A stretch of DNA of 64,000 bases, taken from Tsukamurella sp. 1534 (GTDB lineage Bacteria > Actinomycetota > Actinomycetes > Mycobacteriales > Mycobacteriaceae). The translations under genes and the position numbers were made by a program. How positions within the stretch are numbered: the first letter of the stretch is position 1; each line of letters starts with the position of its first letter. The stretch spans positions 743,777 through 807,776 of the forward strand of contig NZ_HE997627.1 of NCBI RefSeq assembly GCF_000312385.1, given 5' to 3'. Below are positions 17,454 to 25,487 of this stretch, one piece after another. The notes beneath the pieces were generated by a model. That model was not told the origin of the DNA. It was given only the letters and a program-made list of their open reading frames with translations, and did not search any database.

Positions 17454-19385
17454 ATGACGACCACCACACCGGACCCCCTGTCCAGCGACGAGCAATCCCT
17501 CCCTACCGAGCACGTCGCGGAGGCGCATCGCCGCACGACGGAGTCACTCCCGTTCGACGACGTCCAAGACTTCATCGATGCCGACCGGGGCTTCCTCGCG
17601 GCACTGAGTCCCGGCGTCGTTCGCGATGAACGCGGCCGCACGGTGTGGGACAACGATTCGTACGCCTTCGTCAACGAGCCGTGCCCCGACTCGGTGAACC
17701 CGAGCTTGTGGCGCCAGAGCCGACTCAACGTCCGCCAAGGTCTGTACGAGGTGATACCGGGCACCTACCAGATCCGCGGGTTCGACCTGTCCGCCATGAC
17801 GCTCGTCGAAAGCGATACCGGGGTGATCGTCATCGATCCACTGGTCTCGGCGGAGACCGCCGCAGCAGGACTGCGCCTCTACCGCGAGCACCGCGGCGAC
17901 CGTCCCGTGACCGCGCTGATCTATTCGCACTCCCATGTCGACCATTTCGGTGGCGCGCCGGGAGTGGTGACCGCTGAGGACGTCCGTGACGGGCGATGCC
18001 CCGTCGTCGCCCCGGCGGGTTTCCTCGAACACGCCGTGGCGGAGAACGTGTACGCCGGAACCGCGATGACGCGCCGCGCGACGTACATGTACGGCGCTCG
18101 ACTGCCCAGGGGACCGCTGGGCTCGGTGGGCTCGGGGCTCGGTCAGGCCACCTCTCGCGGCACGGTCGGCTTGATCCCTCCGACTGTGGACGTCACCCAC
18201 ACCGGGCAGAGCGTCGTCCTCGACGGCGTGACGATCGAGTTCCAGATGACGCCCGGCACCGAGGCACCGTCCGAGATGAACATGTACTTCCCGGCGACCC
18301 GCACCTTGTGCATGGCCGAGAACGCCTCGCACACCATGCACAACGTGCTCACGCTCCGTGGGGCCCTGGTCCGCGACGCACGGATCTGGGCCCGGTACCT
18401 GACCGAGGCCATCAATCTGTACGGCCGCCGGACGGACACCTCCTTCGGCTCGCACCACTGGCCCACCTGGGGCCAGGACCGGGTGCTCGAGTATCTGTCG
18501 CTCCAGCGCGACATGTACGCCTACCTGCACGATCAGACTCTGCGTCTGCTCAATCAGGGGTACGTCGGCGCCGAGATCGCCGAGGAGCTCGCGCTGCCTC
18601 CCGCGCTGGAGCGGAACTGGGCGACCCGCGGCTACTACGGCTCGGTCAGCCACAACGTCAAGGCCGTCTATCAGCGGTACATGGGGTGGTTCGACGGCAA
18701 CCCGGCCCACCTCTGGCAGCACCCTCCGGTCGCCTCCGCGCAGCGTCACGTCCGGGCGATGGGAGGGGCGGACGCAGCGCTCGGGATCGCACGGGAGGCG
18801 TACGACCAGGGCGACTTCCGCTGGGCGAGCCAGGTGGCCGACTACGTGCTGTTCGCGGACACCGACAACGCCGCCGCCAGGCGATTGCAGGCGGCGACGT
18901 TCGAGCAACTCGCGTACTCCACGGAGAACGCGACCTGGCGCAACTTCTACCTGAGTGGTGCCTGGGAGCTGCGCAACGGAACGCTGCCGTCCCCCAAGCG
19001 CAGCAGTTCCCCGGCGATGCTGAGCGGCCTCACCACGGAGCAGTTGTTCGACACCCTCGCGATCCGGGTCGACGGGGCGGCGGCCGCGACGGTCGCCGCC
19101 GTCACCGACTGGACGGTGAGCGCACCCAACGGCGGCCGGCGTCGGGTCGAACTGCGCAACGGCGTCCTCACGCACTACGACCCGACGGGGTTGTCCGATC
19201 TGCCGGTCGCCGACGCGGCGATCGTGATCACCAGGACGGCCCTGACCCGCCTCCTCTCGGGTGACTCGGCGGCCGACCTACTGGCGTCCGGCGACGTGTC
19301 GGTGGAGGGCCCGTCCCAGGTGCTCGCCGACCTCACCGCGGTGCTCGACCAGCCGCGCCCGGGGTTCGACATCGTGCTGCCCTGA
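17454..19385 (+). CDS. Linear alkyl/aryl sulfatase (metallo-beta-lactamase fold)
   Basis: A 643-residue class-type zinc sulfatase like SdsA1, which hydrolyses primary or secondary alkyl sulfates such as dodecyl sulfate to the alcohol and sulfate. The metallo-beta-lactamase core has H159-S-H161-V-D163-H164-FGG, E270/E274 in TPGTEAPSE, AEN at 288-290 and FGSHHWP at 331-337. The middle alpha-helical dimerisation domain contains GYYGSVSHN and YMGWFDGNPAHLW. The C-terminal SCP2-like lipid-binding domain follows (about 520-643). No signal peptide is evident, so it is probably cytosolic. It may start the sulfur/carbon scavenging block controlled from the 17355 inverted repeat. Confidence 0.92.
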   Translation: MTTTTPDPLSSDEQSLPTEHVAEAHRRTTESLPFDDVQDFIDADRGFLAALSPGVVRDERGRTVWDNDSYAFVNEPCPDSVNPSLWRQSRLNVRQGLYEVIPGTYQIRGFDLSAMTLVESDTGVIVIDPLVSAETAAAGLRLYREHRGDRPVTALIYSHSHVDHFGGAPGVVTAEDVRDGRCPVVAPAGFLEHAVAENVYAGTAMTRRATYMYGARLPRGPLGSVGSGLGQATSRGTVGLIPPTVDVTHTGQSVVLDGVTIEFQMTPGTEAPSEMNMYFPATRTLCMAENASHTMHNVLTLRGALVRDARIWARYLTEAINLYGRRTDTSFGSHHWPTWGQDRVLEYLSLQRDMYAYLHDQTLRLLNQGYVGAEIAEELALPPALERNWATRGYYGSVSHNVKAVYQRYMGWFDGNPAHLWQHPPVASAQRHVRAMGGADAALGIAREAYDQGDFRWASQVADYVLFADTDNAAARRLQAATFEQLAYSTENATWRNFYLSGAWELRNGTLPSPKRSSSPAMLSGLTTEQLFDTLAIRVDGAAAATVAAVTDWTVSAPNGGRRRVELRNGVLTHYDPTGLSDLPVADAAIVITRTALTRLLSGDSAADLLASGDVSVEGPSQVLADLTAVLDQPRPGFDIVLP

Positions 19386-19419
19386 CCCGCCGCGACGCCG
19401 ACGGCGCGGATTGTGATCC

Positions 19420-19449
19420 GTCACATGCGAGTCCCCCGGCGCATGTGAC
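19420..19449. promoter_or_regulatory. Perfect 10-bp inverted repeat upstream of the CoA-transferase gene
   Basis: GTCACATGCG (19420-19429) and CGCATGTGAC (19440-19449) flank a 10-base spacer. TGTGATCCGTCACA at 19412-19425 is a second, overlapping palindrome, and another CACATGC occurs 3' of it. It lies 35 bases after the sulfatase stop and about 90 bases before the next ATG, so it could be a terminator as well as an operator. Spacing between GTCACA and TGTGAC is 18 bases, against 17 in the repeat at 17355. Confidence 0.6.
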
Positions 19450-19537
19450 GCGCGAGGATGTCGCTCCGATCACATGCCGGACATGCTGAGACCCACGCCA
19501 CTCACAGTGGCCGACGATCCACACAGCAAGGGACTTC

Positions 19538-20692
19538 ATGCCGAACATCACCCCCGATCACCTGCCGTTGCACGGCATCCGCGTCATCGACCTCGGGCAG
19601 TACATCGCAGCACCGGGCGCCACCCAGGCGCTCGCGGATCTGGGCGCGGAGGTGATCAAGGTCGAGAACCCGAACGGCGATCAAGCGCGGTCCATCGGGT
19701 CCTACGGCGAGGCGATCATCCGCGCCTACAACCGGCGCAAGAGCTCTGTCGTCGTCGACCTGAAGTCGGAGGCCGGACTCGCCCAGGCGCGCGCTCTGAT
19801 CCGCAGCGTGGACGTGGTGGTCAGCAACCTGCGCCCCGGCGCACTCGACCGCCTGGGGCTCTCTGCGGATGCGATCCGCGACCTCAACCCCACGGTCATC
19901 TTCGCCGAGGTCACCGGCTTCGGGAAGACCGGCCCCTCCGCCCGGCGGCCGGGCCTCGACATCGCCGCGCAGGCGGAGTCCGGCCTGATGTACGTCACCG
20001 GCGAGCCCGACCGCGACCCGCAGCGCGTCGGCGTGCCCGTGATCGACCACGCGACCGCCTACGTACTCACCCAGGCTCTGCTCGCCTCTCTGTTTCGGAG
20101 GGAGCGCACCGGGGCCGGCGACCACATCGAGGTCTCACTCCTCGACGTCGCGGTCAACCTGCAGGCCGTGAACTGGGCCGATTACTCCGTCGGCGCGAAG
20201 CCCGTCCGGCAGGGCAACGGCCAGCCGAGTGTCGCGCCCGCGGCCGACCTGTTCACCACCACCGACGGGTCGATCGTGGTCTCCGCCTACACCGAGGAGA
20301 AGTTCGCCGCCCTGTGCGCACTGGCGAAGACGCCGGAGCTGCTCGAGGATCCCCGGTTCCGGGACAACCCGGGCCGCGTCGCCCACCGCGCGGAACTGCT
20401 GGCCGCGCTGGCGCCGTTCTTCGCCGGCGTCACCACCGAGGACGCGCTCGAGATGCTCACCGCCGCGAACATCGTGTCGGGGGCGGTCCGCTCGTACGAC
20501 CAGGCCCGCGTGGCCGGCGACGTGGTCGCCTCCGGCATCTTCGTCGAGGCCGTCACTCCCGACGGTGAGCAGTACACCATCCCGGGCCTCCCCTACCGCG
20601 CCGTGAGCGTTCCCCGGACCGCCGACGGGGGTGCGGTGCCCGACCTCGGCGCCGACACGGACCGCATCCTCGGTGAGCTCGCGGTCGGCTGA
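19538..20692 (+). CDS. CaiB/BaiF (class III) CoA-transferase
   Basis: A 384-residue class III CoA-transferase, which moves CoA between carboxylic acids. Family features are GIRVIDLGQYIAAPGATQ at the N terminus, the ADP-binding-region VENPNGD, the conserved NLRPGALDRLGL, and the catalytic-Asp region RRPGLDIAAQAESG (Asp141 is the likely nucleophile). It is somewhat shorter than formyl-CoA transferase and lacks one clear substrate signature. In context it may activate an acid derived from alkylsulfate breakdown, but that is inference. It heads a close run of same-strand genes through 24191. Confidence 0.88.
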   Translation: MPNITPDHLPLHGIRVIDLGQYIAAPGATQALADLGAEVIKVENPNGDQARSIGSYGEAIIRAYNRRKSSVVVDLKSEAGLAQARALIRSVDVVVSNLRPGALDRLGLSADAIRDLNPTVIFAEVTGFGKTGPSARRPGLDIAAQAESGLMYVTGEPDRDPQRVGVPVIDHATAYVLTQALLASLFRRERTGAGDHIEVSLLDVAVNLQAVNWADYSVGAKPVRQGNGQPSVAPAADLFTTTDGSIVVSAYTEEKFAALCALAKTPELLEDPRFRDNPGRVAHRAELLAALAPFFAGVTTEDALEMLTAANIVSGAVRSYDQARVAGDVVASGIFVEAVTPDGEQYTIPGLPYRAVSVPRTADGGAVPDLGADTDRILGELAVG

Positions 20693-20730
20693 GTCCGCTA
20701 CTCCTTCACGTGATCAGAAAGTCGATCCCC

Positions 20731-22086
20731 ATGTCTCGCACCACCTCCCGCGAGGTCCGCATCGCCGACCTCGACGACACCCTTGCCGACACCGCGTCCC
20801 TGCGGCGGCGGGGATGGCTCGTCACCATCACCCTGATGCTGTTCATGTTCGTCAACTTCGCGGACAAGTCCGTCGTCGGCATCGTCGGCGTCGAACTCCA
20901 GCACGACCTCGGCATCTCGTCAGCGCAGTACGGCCTCCTGCAGAGTGTGTTCTTCTGGCCCTTCGCCGTCGGCGCGCTCGTCCTCGGCGCGCTCGGTGGC
21001 CGGGTCAGCGCGCGCTGGCTGCTCACCGGCCTCGTGGCCCTCTGGATCGTCAGCCTGATCCCGCTCACCGGGATCTTCACCTCCTCCTTCGCGCTCCTGG
21101 TCGTCGCCCGAATGCTCCTCGGCTTCGCCGAAGGGCCCGCCGCGGCACTCGCCCAACAGATCACGCACACCTGGTTCGTGCCGAAGCGCCGCTCGCTGCC
21201 GTCTTCGGTCGTCATCATGGGCGCGTCGCTCGGCCCGCTGATCGCCGCGCCCGCGCTCACCTGGGTGATGCAGAAGTGGGGCTGGCAGGCGTGCTTCCAG
21301 GTGCTCATCGTCCTGGGTCTGATCTGGATGGGGCTCTGGCTCGTGGTGGGCCGCGAAGGCCCGGCCGCGACCGCCCAGGCCGGCGCACCAGCGGCCGACG
21401 GCGCAGCCTCCACGCACCTCCCGGAGACCGCCCCGCTGCGCGTGATCTGGCTGCTGCCCACCGTCTTCGGCACCGCCTTCTTCTCCTTCTGCTCGTACTG
21501 GGCCACCTCGCTCAAGGTCAGCTGGCTGCCCGTGTACCTGCGCCAGGGCCTGCACTACACGGCGACCGAGACCGGCTACCTGGTCGCGCTGCCGTTCGCG
21601 GCGGCGGTGGTGTTCACCTTCCTCGCCGGCATGGTCTCCGGTCGCCTGTTGCTGCGCGGCGTCTCGTCGAGGACGGCGCGTGGCGCGCTCGCCGCGGCTC
21701 TGCTCCTCGGCGGCGGCGTGTCGATGATCCTGTTCACCCTCCTGCCCGCCGGCGTGCTGCAGATCGTCTTCATCACCCTCGCGTTCTCGCTGAACACCGC
21801 CGCATGGGGGCTGGCGTTCTCGTTGCTCTCCGACGTCGTTCCCGCGAAGCAGCGCGCCTCGGTGATGAGCACGATCGTCGCGATCTACAGCCTGGGCGGC
21901 GCCGCCGCACCGCTGCTGATCGGCTGGCTGGTCTCGGGGACCGACAGCAAAGCGGAGGGGTACGGGTACGGCTTCATGGTGGTCGGCGTCATCATGATGG
22001 CGGGCGCGGCGGTGGCCTACCTCTGCGCCCACCCGCAACGCGACGCGCGCAGGCTGATCGCGACCTGCGAGGAGCGCGCCGCGTGA
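20731..22086 (+). CDS. MFS transporter (ACS-like)
   Basis: A 451-residue major-facilitator protein with about twelve membrane helices. The first helix has MLFMFVNFADKSVVGIVGV, and LGALGGRVSARWLLTG resembles the loop 2-3 motif. AEGPAAALAQQ and the YSLGGAAAPLLIGWL helix support an anion:cation-symporter-type organic-acid carrier. The ATG at 20731 is preferred over GTG 20710 because GAAAG sits nine bases upstream; neither signal is strong. Its stop overlaps the start of the next gene by four bases (GTGA). Confidence 0.85.
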   Translation: MSRTTSREVRIADLDDTLADTASLRRRGWLVTITLMLFMFVNFADKSVVGIVGVELQHDLGISSAQYGLLQSVFFWPFAVGALVLGALGGRVSARWLLTGLVALWIVSLIPLTGIFTSSFALLVVARMLLGFAEGPAAALAQQITHTWFVPKRRSLPSSVVIMGASLGPLIAAPALTWVMQKWGWQACFQVLIVLGLIWMGLWLVVGREGPAATAQAGAPAADGAASTHLPETAPLRVIWLLPTVFGTAFFSFCSYWATSLKVSWLPVYLRQGLHYTATETGYLVALPFAAAVVFTFLAGMVSGRLLLRGVSSRTARGALAAALLLGGGVSMILFTLLPAGVLQIVFITLAFSLNTAAWGLAFSLLSDVVPAKQRASVMSTIVAIYSLGGAAAPLLIGWLVSGTDSKAEGYGYGFMVVGVIMMAGAAVAYLCAHPQRDARRLIATCEERAA

Positions 22087-22484
22087 GTACGCCGGTGCAC
22101 CAGAAGGATTCGCCCGTTCGTCGGCCGGTCAGCGTCTACGGAGTCGGCGAGGAACCGGACGTCCGGTTCTCCCTGGCCAACGAACGCACCGCGCTCGCGT
22201 GGATCCGTACCGCACTGGCGCTGATCGCCGGCGGTGTCACGCTGACCACCGTCGCCGGCCTGTCGACCATTCCGGCGCCCCTGTACGCGGTCTCGGCGGC
22301 GGCGTGCACGGCGGGAGCCGTGCTGTCGGTCGTCGCGGTGCGCCGGTGGTCGGCGAACGAACGCGCACTCCGCCTGAAGGCGGCACTACCCGCCCCCGTG
22401 CACCTCGCCTGGCTCGTGGTGGGGATCGTGGTCGCCGCGGCCGGGCTGTGCGTCCTCGCCGTCGTGCAGTGGTCGGCGGCGTGA
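22083..22484 (+). CDS. DUF202 (YidH-like) membrane protein
   Basis: A 133-residue protein with the DUF202 signature DVRFSLANERTALAWIRTALAL at residues about 25-46, followed by two more membrane helices. The start codon GTG overlaps the stop of the MFS gene (GTGA), so the two are translationally coupled. Function of DUF202 proteins is not established. It is one of a tandem, divergent pair with the next gene. Confidence 0.88.
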   Translation: MSTPVHQKDSPVRRPVSVYGVGEEPDVRFSLANERTALAWIRTALALIAGGVTLTTVAGLSTIPAPLYAVSAAACTAGAVLSVVAVRRWSANERALRLKAALPAPVHLAWLVVGIVVAAAGLCVLAVVQWSAA

Positions 22485-22485
22485 C

Positions 22486-22800
22486 GTGGTCGGCGACCCC
22501 GGGCTCCAGCCCCAACGCACGGCGCTCGCCTGGCAGCGCACCTACCTCGCCGGGTATCTCACGGCGATCGGCACCGGTTTCGTCGGCATCCACACCCGCC
22601 ATCCCGCCGTCGCGGGCGCAGCGCTCGTGACCGCGATCGGCGTGGCCCTCGTCGGAGTCGCGATGCTCCCGCGGGGCCGCGATCGGCCACCGGGCGTCGA
22701 CGGCGTCTGGCGCCTGCTCCGTACCACCGTGTCGATCGTCCTGGTGTTGGCGCTCCTCGGCGCGACACTCGCCCTGACCTCCCTCCTGCGCGGCCACTGA
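22486..22800 (+). CDS. DUF202-type small membrane protein
   Basis: A 104-residue protein that begins GLQPQRTALAWQRTYLAGYL, a shorter version of the DUF202 RTALAW(I/Q)RT motif, and has three hydrophobic segments. It starts with GTG one base after the stop of the longer DUF202 gene. Such short/long DUF202 pairs are common in actinobacteria, and a hetero-oligomer is plausible but unproven. Confidence 0.85.
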   Translation: MVGDPGLQPQRTALAWQRTYLAGYLTAIGTGFVGIHTRHPAVAGAALVTAIGVALVGVAMLPRGRDRPPGVDGVWRLLRTTVSIVLVLALLGATLALTSLLRGH

Positions 22801-22847
22801 CGACCGCGCGGACGCTTCGCCCCACCACCCCTGTGAAAGGAAGCCCC

Positions 22848-24191
22848 ATGGCACCGACGACAGTCGCGACCAGCTGTCGGAACGCGACGACGGAGGAGTC
22901 GGCGGACACCGCGACCAACGCCTTCCGTCTCGGATTCGACGCCTACGTGTGGGGGTACCCGCTCGTCCTGATGCTGCGGACGCGGAACGCCCTCATCGAC
23001 CCGACGCGCCGCAGGCCCAGCCTGCTCAACACCGCGAGCACGATCCCCCGCCTCCTCACCGACCGCGACCACGAGGTGGTCAAGCCCAACAACGACACGA
23101 TCTACGTGATCGCGTGGCTCGACCTCAGCGAAGGTCCCGTGACCGTCACCGTGCCCGCCATCGACCGCTACTACGGGCTCCAGTTCCTCGACGCCTACAC
23201 CGAGACCTTCGGCTACATCGGCACGAGGGAGACCGGATCCGAGGCGGCGTCGTACACCGTGCGCGGCCCCGGCGGCGGGAGTGCGGCGGCGGGGTCGACG
23301 GTGCTCGAGGCGCCGACCGACACCGTCTGGATGCTCGGTCGCGTGCTCGTCGAAGGTCCCGACGACCTGGCCGCGGCTCGCACGGTCGCCCAGTCCGTCG
23401 AGGTGGTGGGGCCGACCGTGCCGACTCCCGTCGTGGGCCCCGAGCCCTCCCCGCACACCGTGTCCGAGGCCGGCCTCGGCTTCTTCGACGAGCTGTCGAC
23501 CGCCATGTGCGGCAATCCGGCGCCCGCTGCGGACGCATCCCTCGTCGCGCGCCTCGAAGCGGCGGGGATCGGCCCCGGCCGGGTCCCGAGCCGGGACATC
23601 ACCGATACCGCCGTCCGCGCCGGACTCCGCGCGGGGATGTCGGCCGCCCACGCGGTGATCGCGGCGAGCGATCGCGGTCTGTCGTCGGCCGGTGGGGACT
23701 GGGAGTACGACCTCGGGGTCGGTCGGTACGACGGTGACCACATGCTCCGAGCCGTCGTGGCCCTCAACGCGCTCGGCGCCCTGACCGCGGAGGAGGCCGT
23801 CTACGCCAACGCCGGCGCCGATGCGGACGGCGAGCGGTTCGACGGCCGACGGCGGTACCTCCTGCACTTCGCCGCGGACCAGTTGCCGCCGGTGGACGGG
23901 TTCTGGTCCCTGACGATGTACGACGAACAGGACTTCCTCACCGCGAATCCGATCGGCCGCTTCGCGATCGGCGATCGCACCGACGGAATCCGGTACGGGA
24001 CCGACGGTTCGCTCGCGATCACGATCGCGCACGTCGCGCCGGAGGACACGGCGAACTGGCTGCCCGCACCCGAAGGCCCGTTCCAGTTGACCCTGCGCCT
24101 CTACCTGCCCCGGGCGGAGGTCCTCGAAGGCACGTACCGCGTCCCGTCGGTGCGCCTCATCGACGAGGACCTCGCCCGCGATCCGGGCTGA
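22848..24191 (+). CDS. DUF1254/DUF1214 protein, copy A
   Basis: A 447-residue protein. The N-terminal DUF1254 domain has YVWGYPLVLM near residue 30, KPNNDTIYVIAWLDLS near 80 and YYGLQFLDAYTETFGYIGTR near 105. The C-terminal DUF1214 domain has GFWSLTMYDEQDFLTANPIGRFAIGDR and NWLPAPEGPFQLTLRLYLP. The family is widespread near catabolic genes but has no firm function. AAAGGAAG precedes the ATG at 22848. No signal peptide is evident. It is about as long as its paralogue at 25488-26813. Confidence 0.9.
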   Translation: MAPTTVATSCRNATTEESADTATNAFRLGFDAYVWGYPLVLMLRTRNALIDPTRRRPSLLNTASTIPRLLTDRDHEVVKPNNDTIYVIAWLDLSEGPVTVTVPAIDRYYGLQFLDAYTETFGYIGTRETGSEAASYTVRGPGGGSAAAGSTVLEAPTDTVWMLGRVLVEGPDDLAAARTVAQSVEVVGPTVPTPVVGPEPSPHTVSEAGLGFFDELSTAMCGNPAPAADASLVARLEAAGIGPGRVPSRDITDTAVRAGLRAGMSAAHAVIAASDRGLSSAGGDWEYDLGVGRYDGDHMLRAVVALNALGALTAEEAVYANAGADADGERFDGRRRYLLHFAADQLPPVDGFWSLTMYDEQDFLTANPIGRFAIGDRTDGIRYGTDGSLAITIAHVAPEDTANWLPAPEGPFQLTLRLYLPRAEVLEGTYRVPSVRLIDEDLARDPG

Positions 24192-24207
24192 TCGTGGACA
24201 ATCGGGG

Positions 24208-24233
24208 GCGCTCACCGCGCCCGCAGTGAGCGC
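24208..24233. promoter_or_regulatory. Inverted repeat before the PucR-family regulator gene
   Basis: GCGCTCAC (24208-24215) and GTGAGCGC (24226-24233) flank a 10-base spacer, between the DUF1254 stop at 24191 and the regulator start at 24255. GACAAT just upstream could be a -10. It could be an autoregulatory operator or the terminator of the preceding operon; no T-tract follows. Confidence 0.5.
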
Positions 24234-24254
24234 AGGGAAAGGGGTTGCATCCCG

Positions 24255-25469
24255 GTGTGGTCGGACAGCACGAAGCGGACCCTGCTGGACCTGCGCCGCG
24301 AAGCGCCCTCGATCGCCCGCGAGACGATGACCCGGTACGTGGCCACCTCGACCTACTACGCGACGGACGAGAATCTGCCGGAGCACCTCTTCCGGGAGAG
24401 CACCCATTCCATTCGCGTGTTCGTCGAGGTGACCTGCCGCGCGCTGCTGGGCGAGGACGTCGACGTCGCCGACGCGTTGTCGGACGTCCTCGAGCGCAGC
24501 GCCGAACGAGCCGGAGAGGGCCTGCCCGTCGGCGAGTACCTCCGCTGCTGGCAGACGGCGGTGAGCCTGCTCGACGAACTGCTGCGCCGGCGCGTGCCGG
24601 CGACGGATCAGGACGCCGAGCGAGTACGCGCCGACATGCGCGCCGTGTCCGACGCGGTTCTGCGAGACGCCATCGACTCGTACACGCGCTACGCCACGGC
24701 GCTCGCGGCCACCGACAGCGACCGGGACTCGGCCACGATCGACGCGCTGTTCGCCGGAACGCCCTCCGACGGCGATCTGGCGGGCGCACCCGAGCAGCCC
24801 GTCGTCGTCCTCGCGGACGTCGCCCGGAGCGCGACGGAGGACACCGCCCCCGACGAACGTGCCCGCGCGCTCGCCGCGCGCCGCAAGGCCCGCTCGATCC
24901 GCGGCCGGATCGAGCGGGCCGTGACCGGCATGTGGCTCATGGACATCCGGGAGCGAACGGCTCGCTTCATCTGCGCGCCGGACGGTACCGACTGGTCCGC
25001 GCTCGCCGCCGATCTGCATCGCGCGACCGGCGCCGAGGTCACCATGGCCGTGGCTCCCGCACAATCGATCTCGGATCTACCGCGGGCGGCGCGCGACGGT
25101 TCCCAGATCCTGGGTGCTGCGCTGCGGATGGGGCTGCGCGGGTGCGCGGTGGGCATCGAAGACGTGGCCCTGCAGCTCCACCTCGCACATCCCAGCTCCG
25201 GCCTGGCGACGCTTCTCGCGCGCTGCGCGCCGCTCATCGAGCGGCCGGAGCTGGTGGACACGAGCCGTGCGTATCTGCGGTCCGGGATGGACCGCCGGAC
25301 CACCGCCGACTTCCTCGGCGTGCATCCGAACACCGTCGACAACAGGCTCGCCAAGATCCGCACCCTCACGGGGCTGGACGTGCACCGCGCCGACGATCTC
25401 CTGACCGTGGCGGTCGCGGTGAATCCGGCCCGGGGATGGTCCGATCCGGAAGCGCCGACGCGGCTCTGA
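24255..25469 (+). CDS. PucR/CdaR-type transcriptional regulator
   Basis: A 404-residue regulator. The C terminus carries the PucR helix-turn-helix RRTTADFLGVHPNTVDNRLA (about residues 338-357) followed by IRTLTGLDVHRADDLLTVAVAV. The N-terminal 170 residues are helical, as in RsbT-co-antagonist-like/PucR N domains, and the middle is GGDEF-like but degenerate. The GTG start at 24255 follows AAAGGGG. It lies between the two DUF1254 paralogues and is the only regulator of the block, so it is the best candidate for the GTCACA operators. Confidence 0.88.
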   Translation: MWSDSTKRTLLDLRREAPSIARETMTRYVATSTYYATDENLPEHLFRESTHSIRVFVEVTCRALLGEDVDVADALSDVLERSAERAGEGLPVGEYLRCWQTAVSLLDELLRRRVPATDQDAERVRADMRAVSDAVLRDAIDSYTRYATALAATDSDRDSATIDALFAGTPSDGDLAGAPEQPVVVLADVARSATEDTAPDERARALAARRKARSIRGRIERAVTGMWLMDIRERTARFICAPDGTDWSALAADLHRATGAEVTMAVAPAQSISDLPRAARDGSQILGAALRMGLRGCAVGIEDVALQLHLAHPSSGLATLLARCAPLIERPELVDTSRAYLRSGMDRRTTADFLGVHPNTVDNRLAKIRTLTGLDVHRADDLLTVAVAVNPARGWSDPEAPTRL

Positions 25470-25487
25470 CCGATCCGGATCGATTCG

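Noticed and set aside
22542..25064. An 840-codon minus-strand frame over the DUF202, DUF1254 and PucR genes
   Set aside because: The plus-strand frames have clear family motifs, Shine-Dalgarno signals and operon spacing; the antisense frame is low-complexity.
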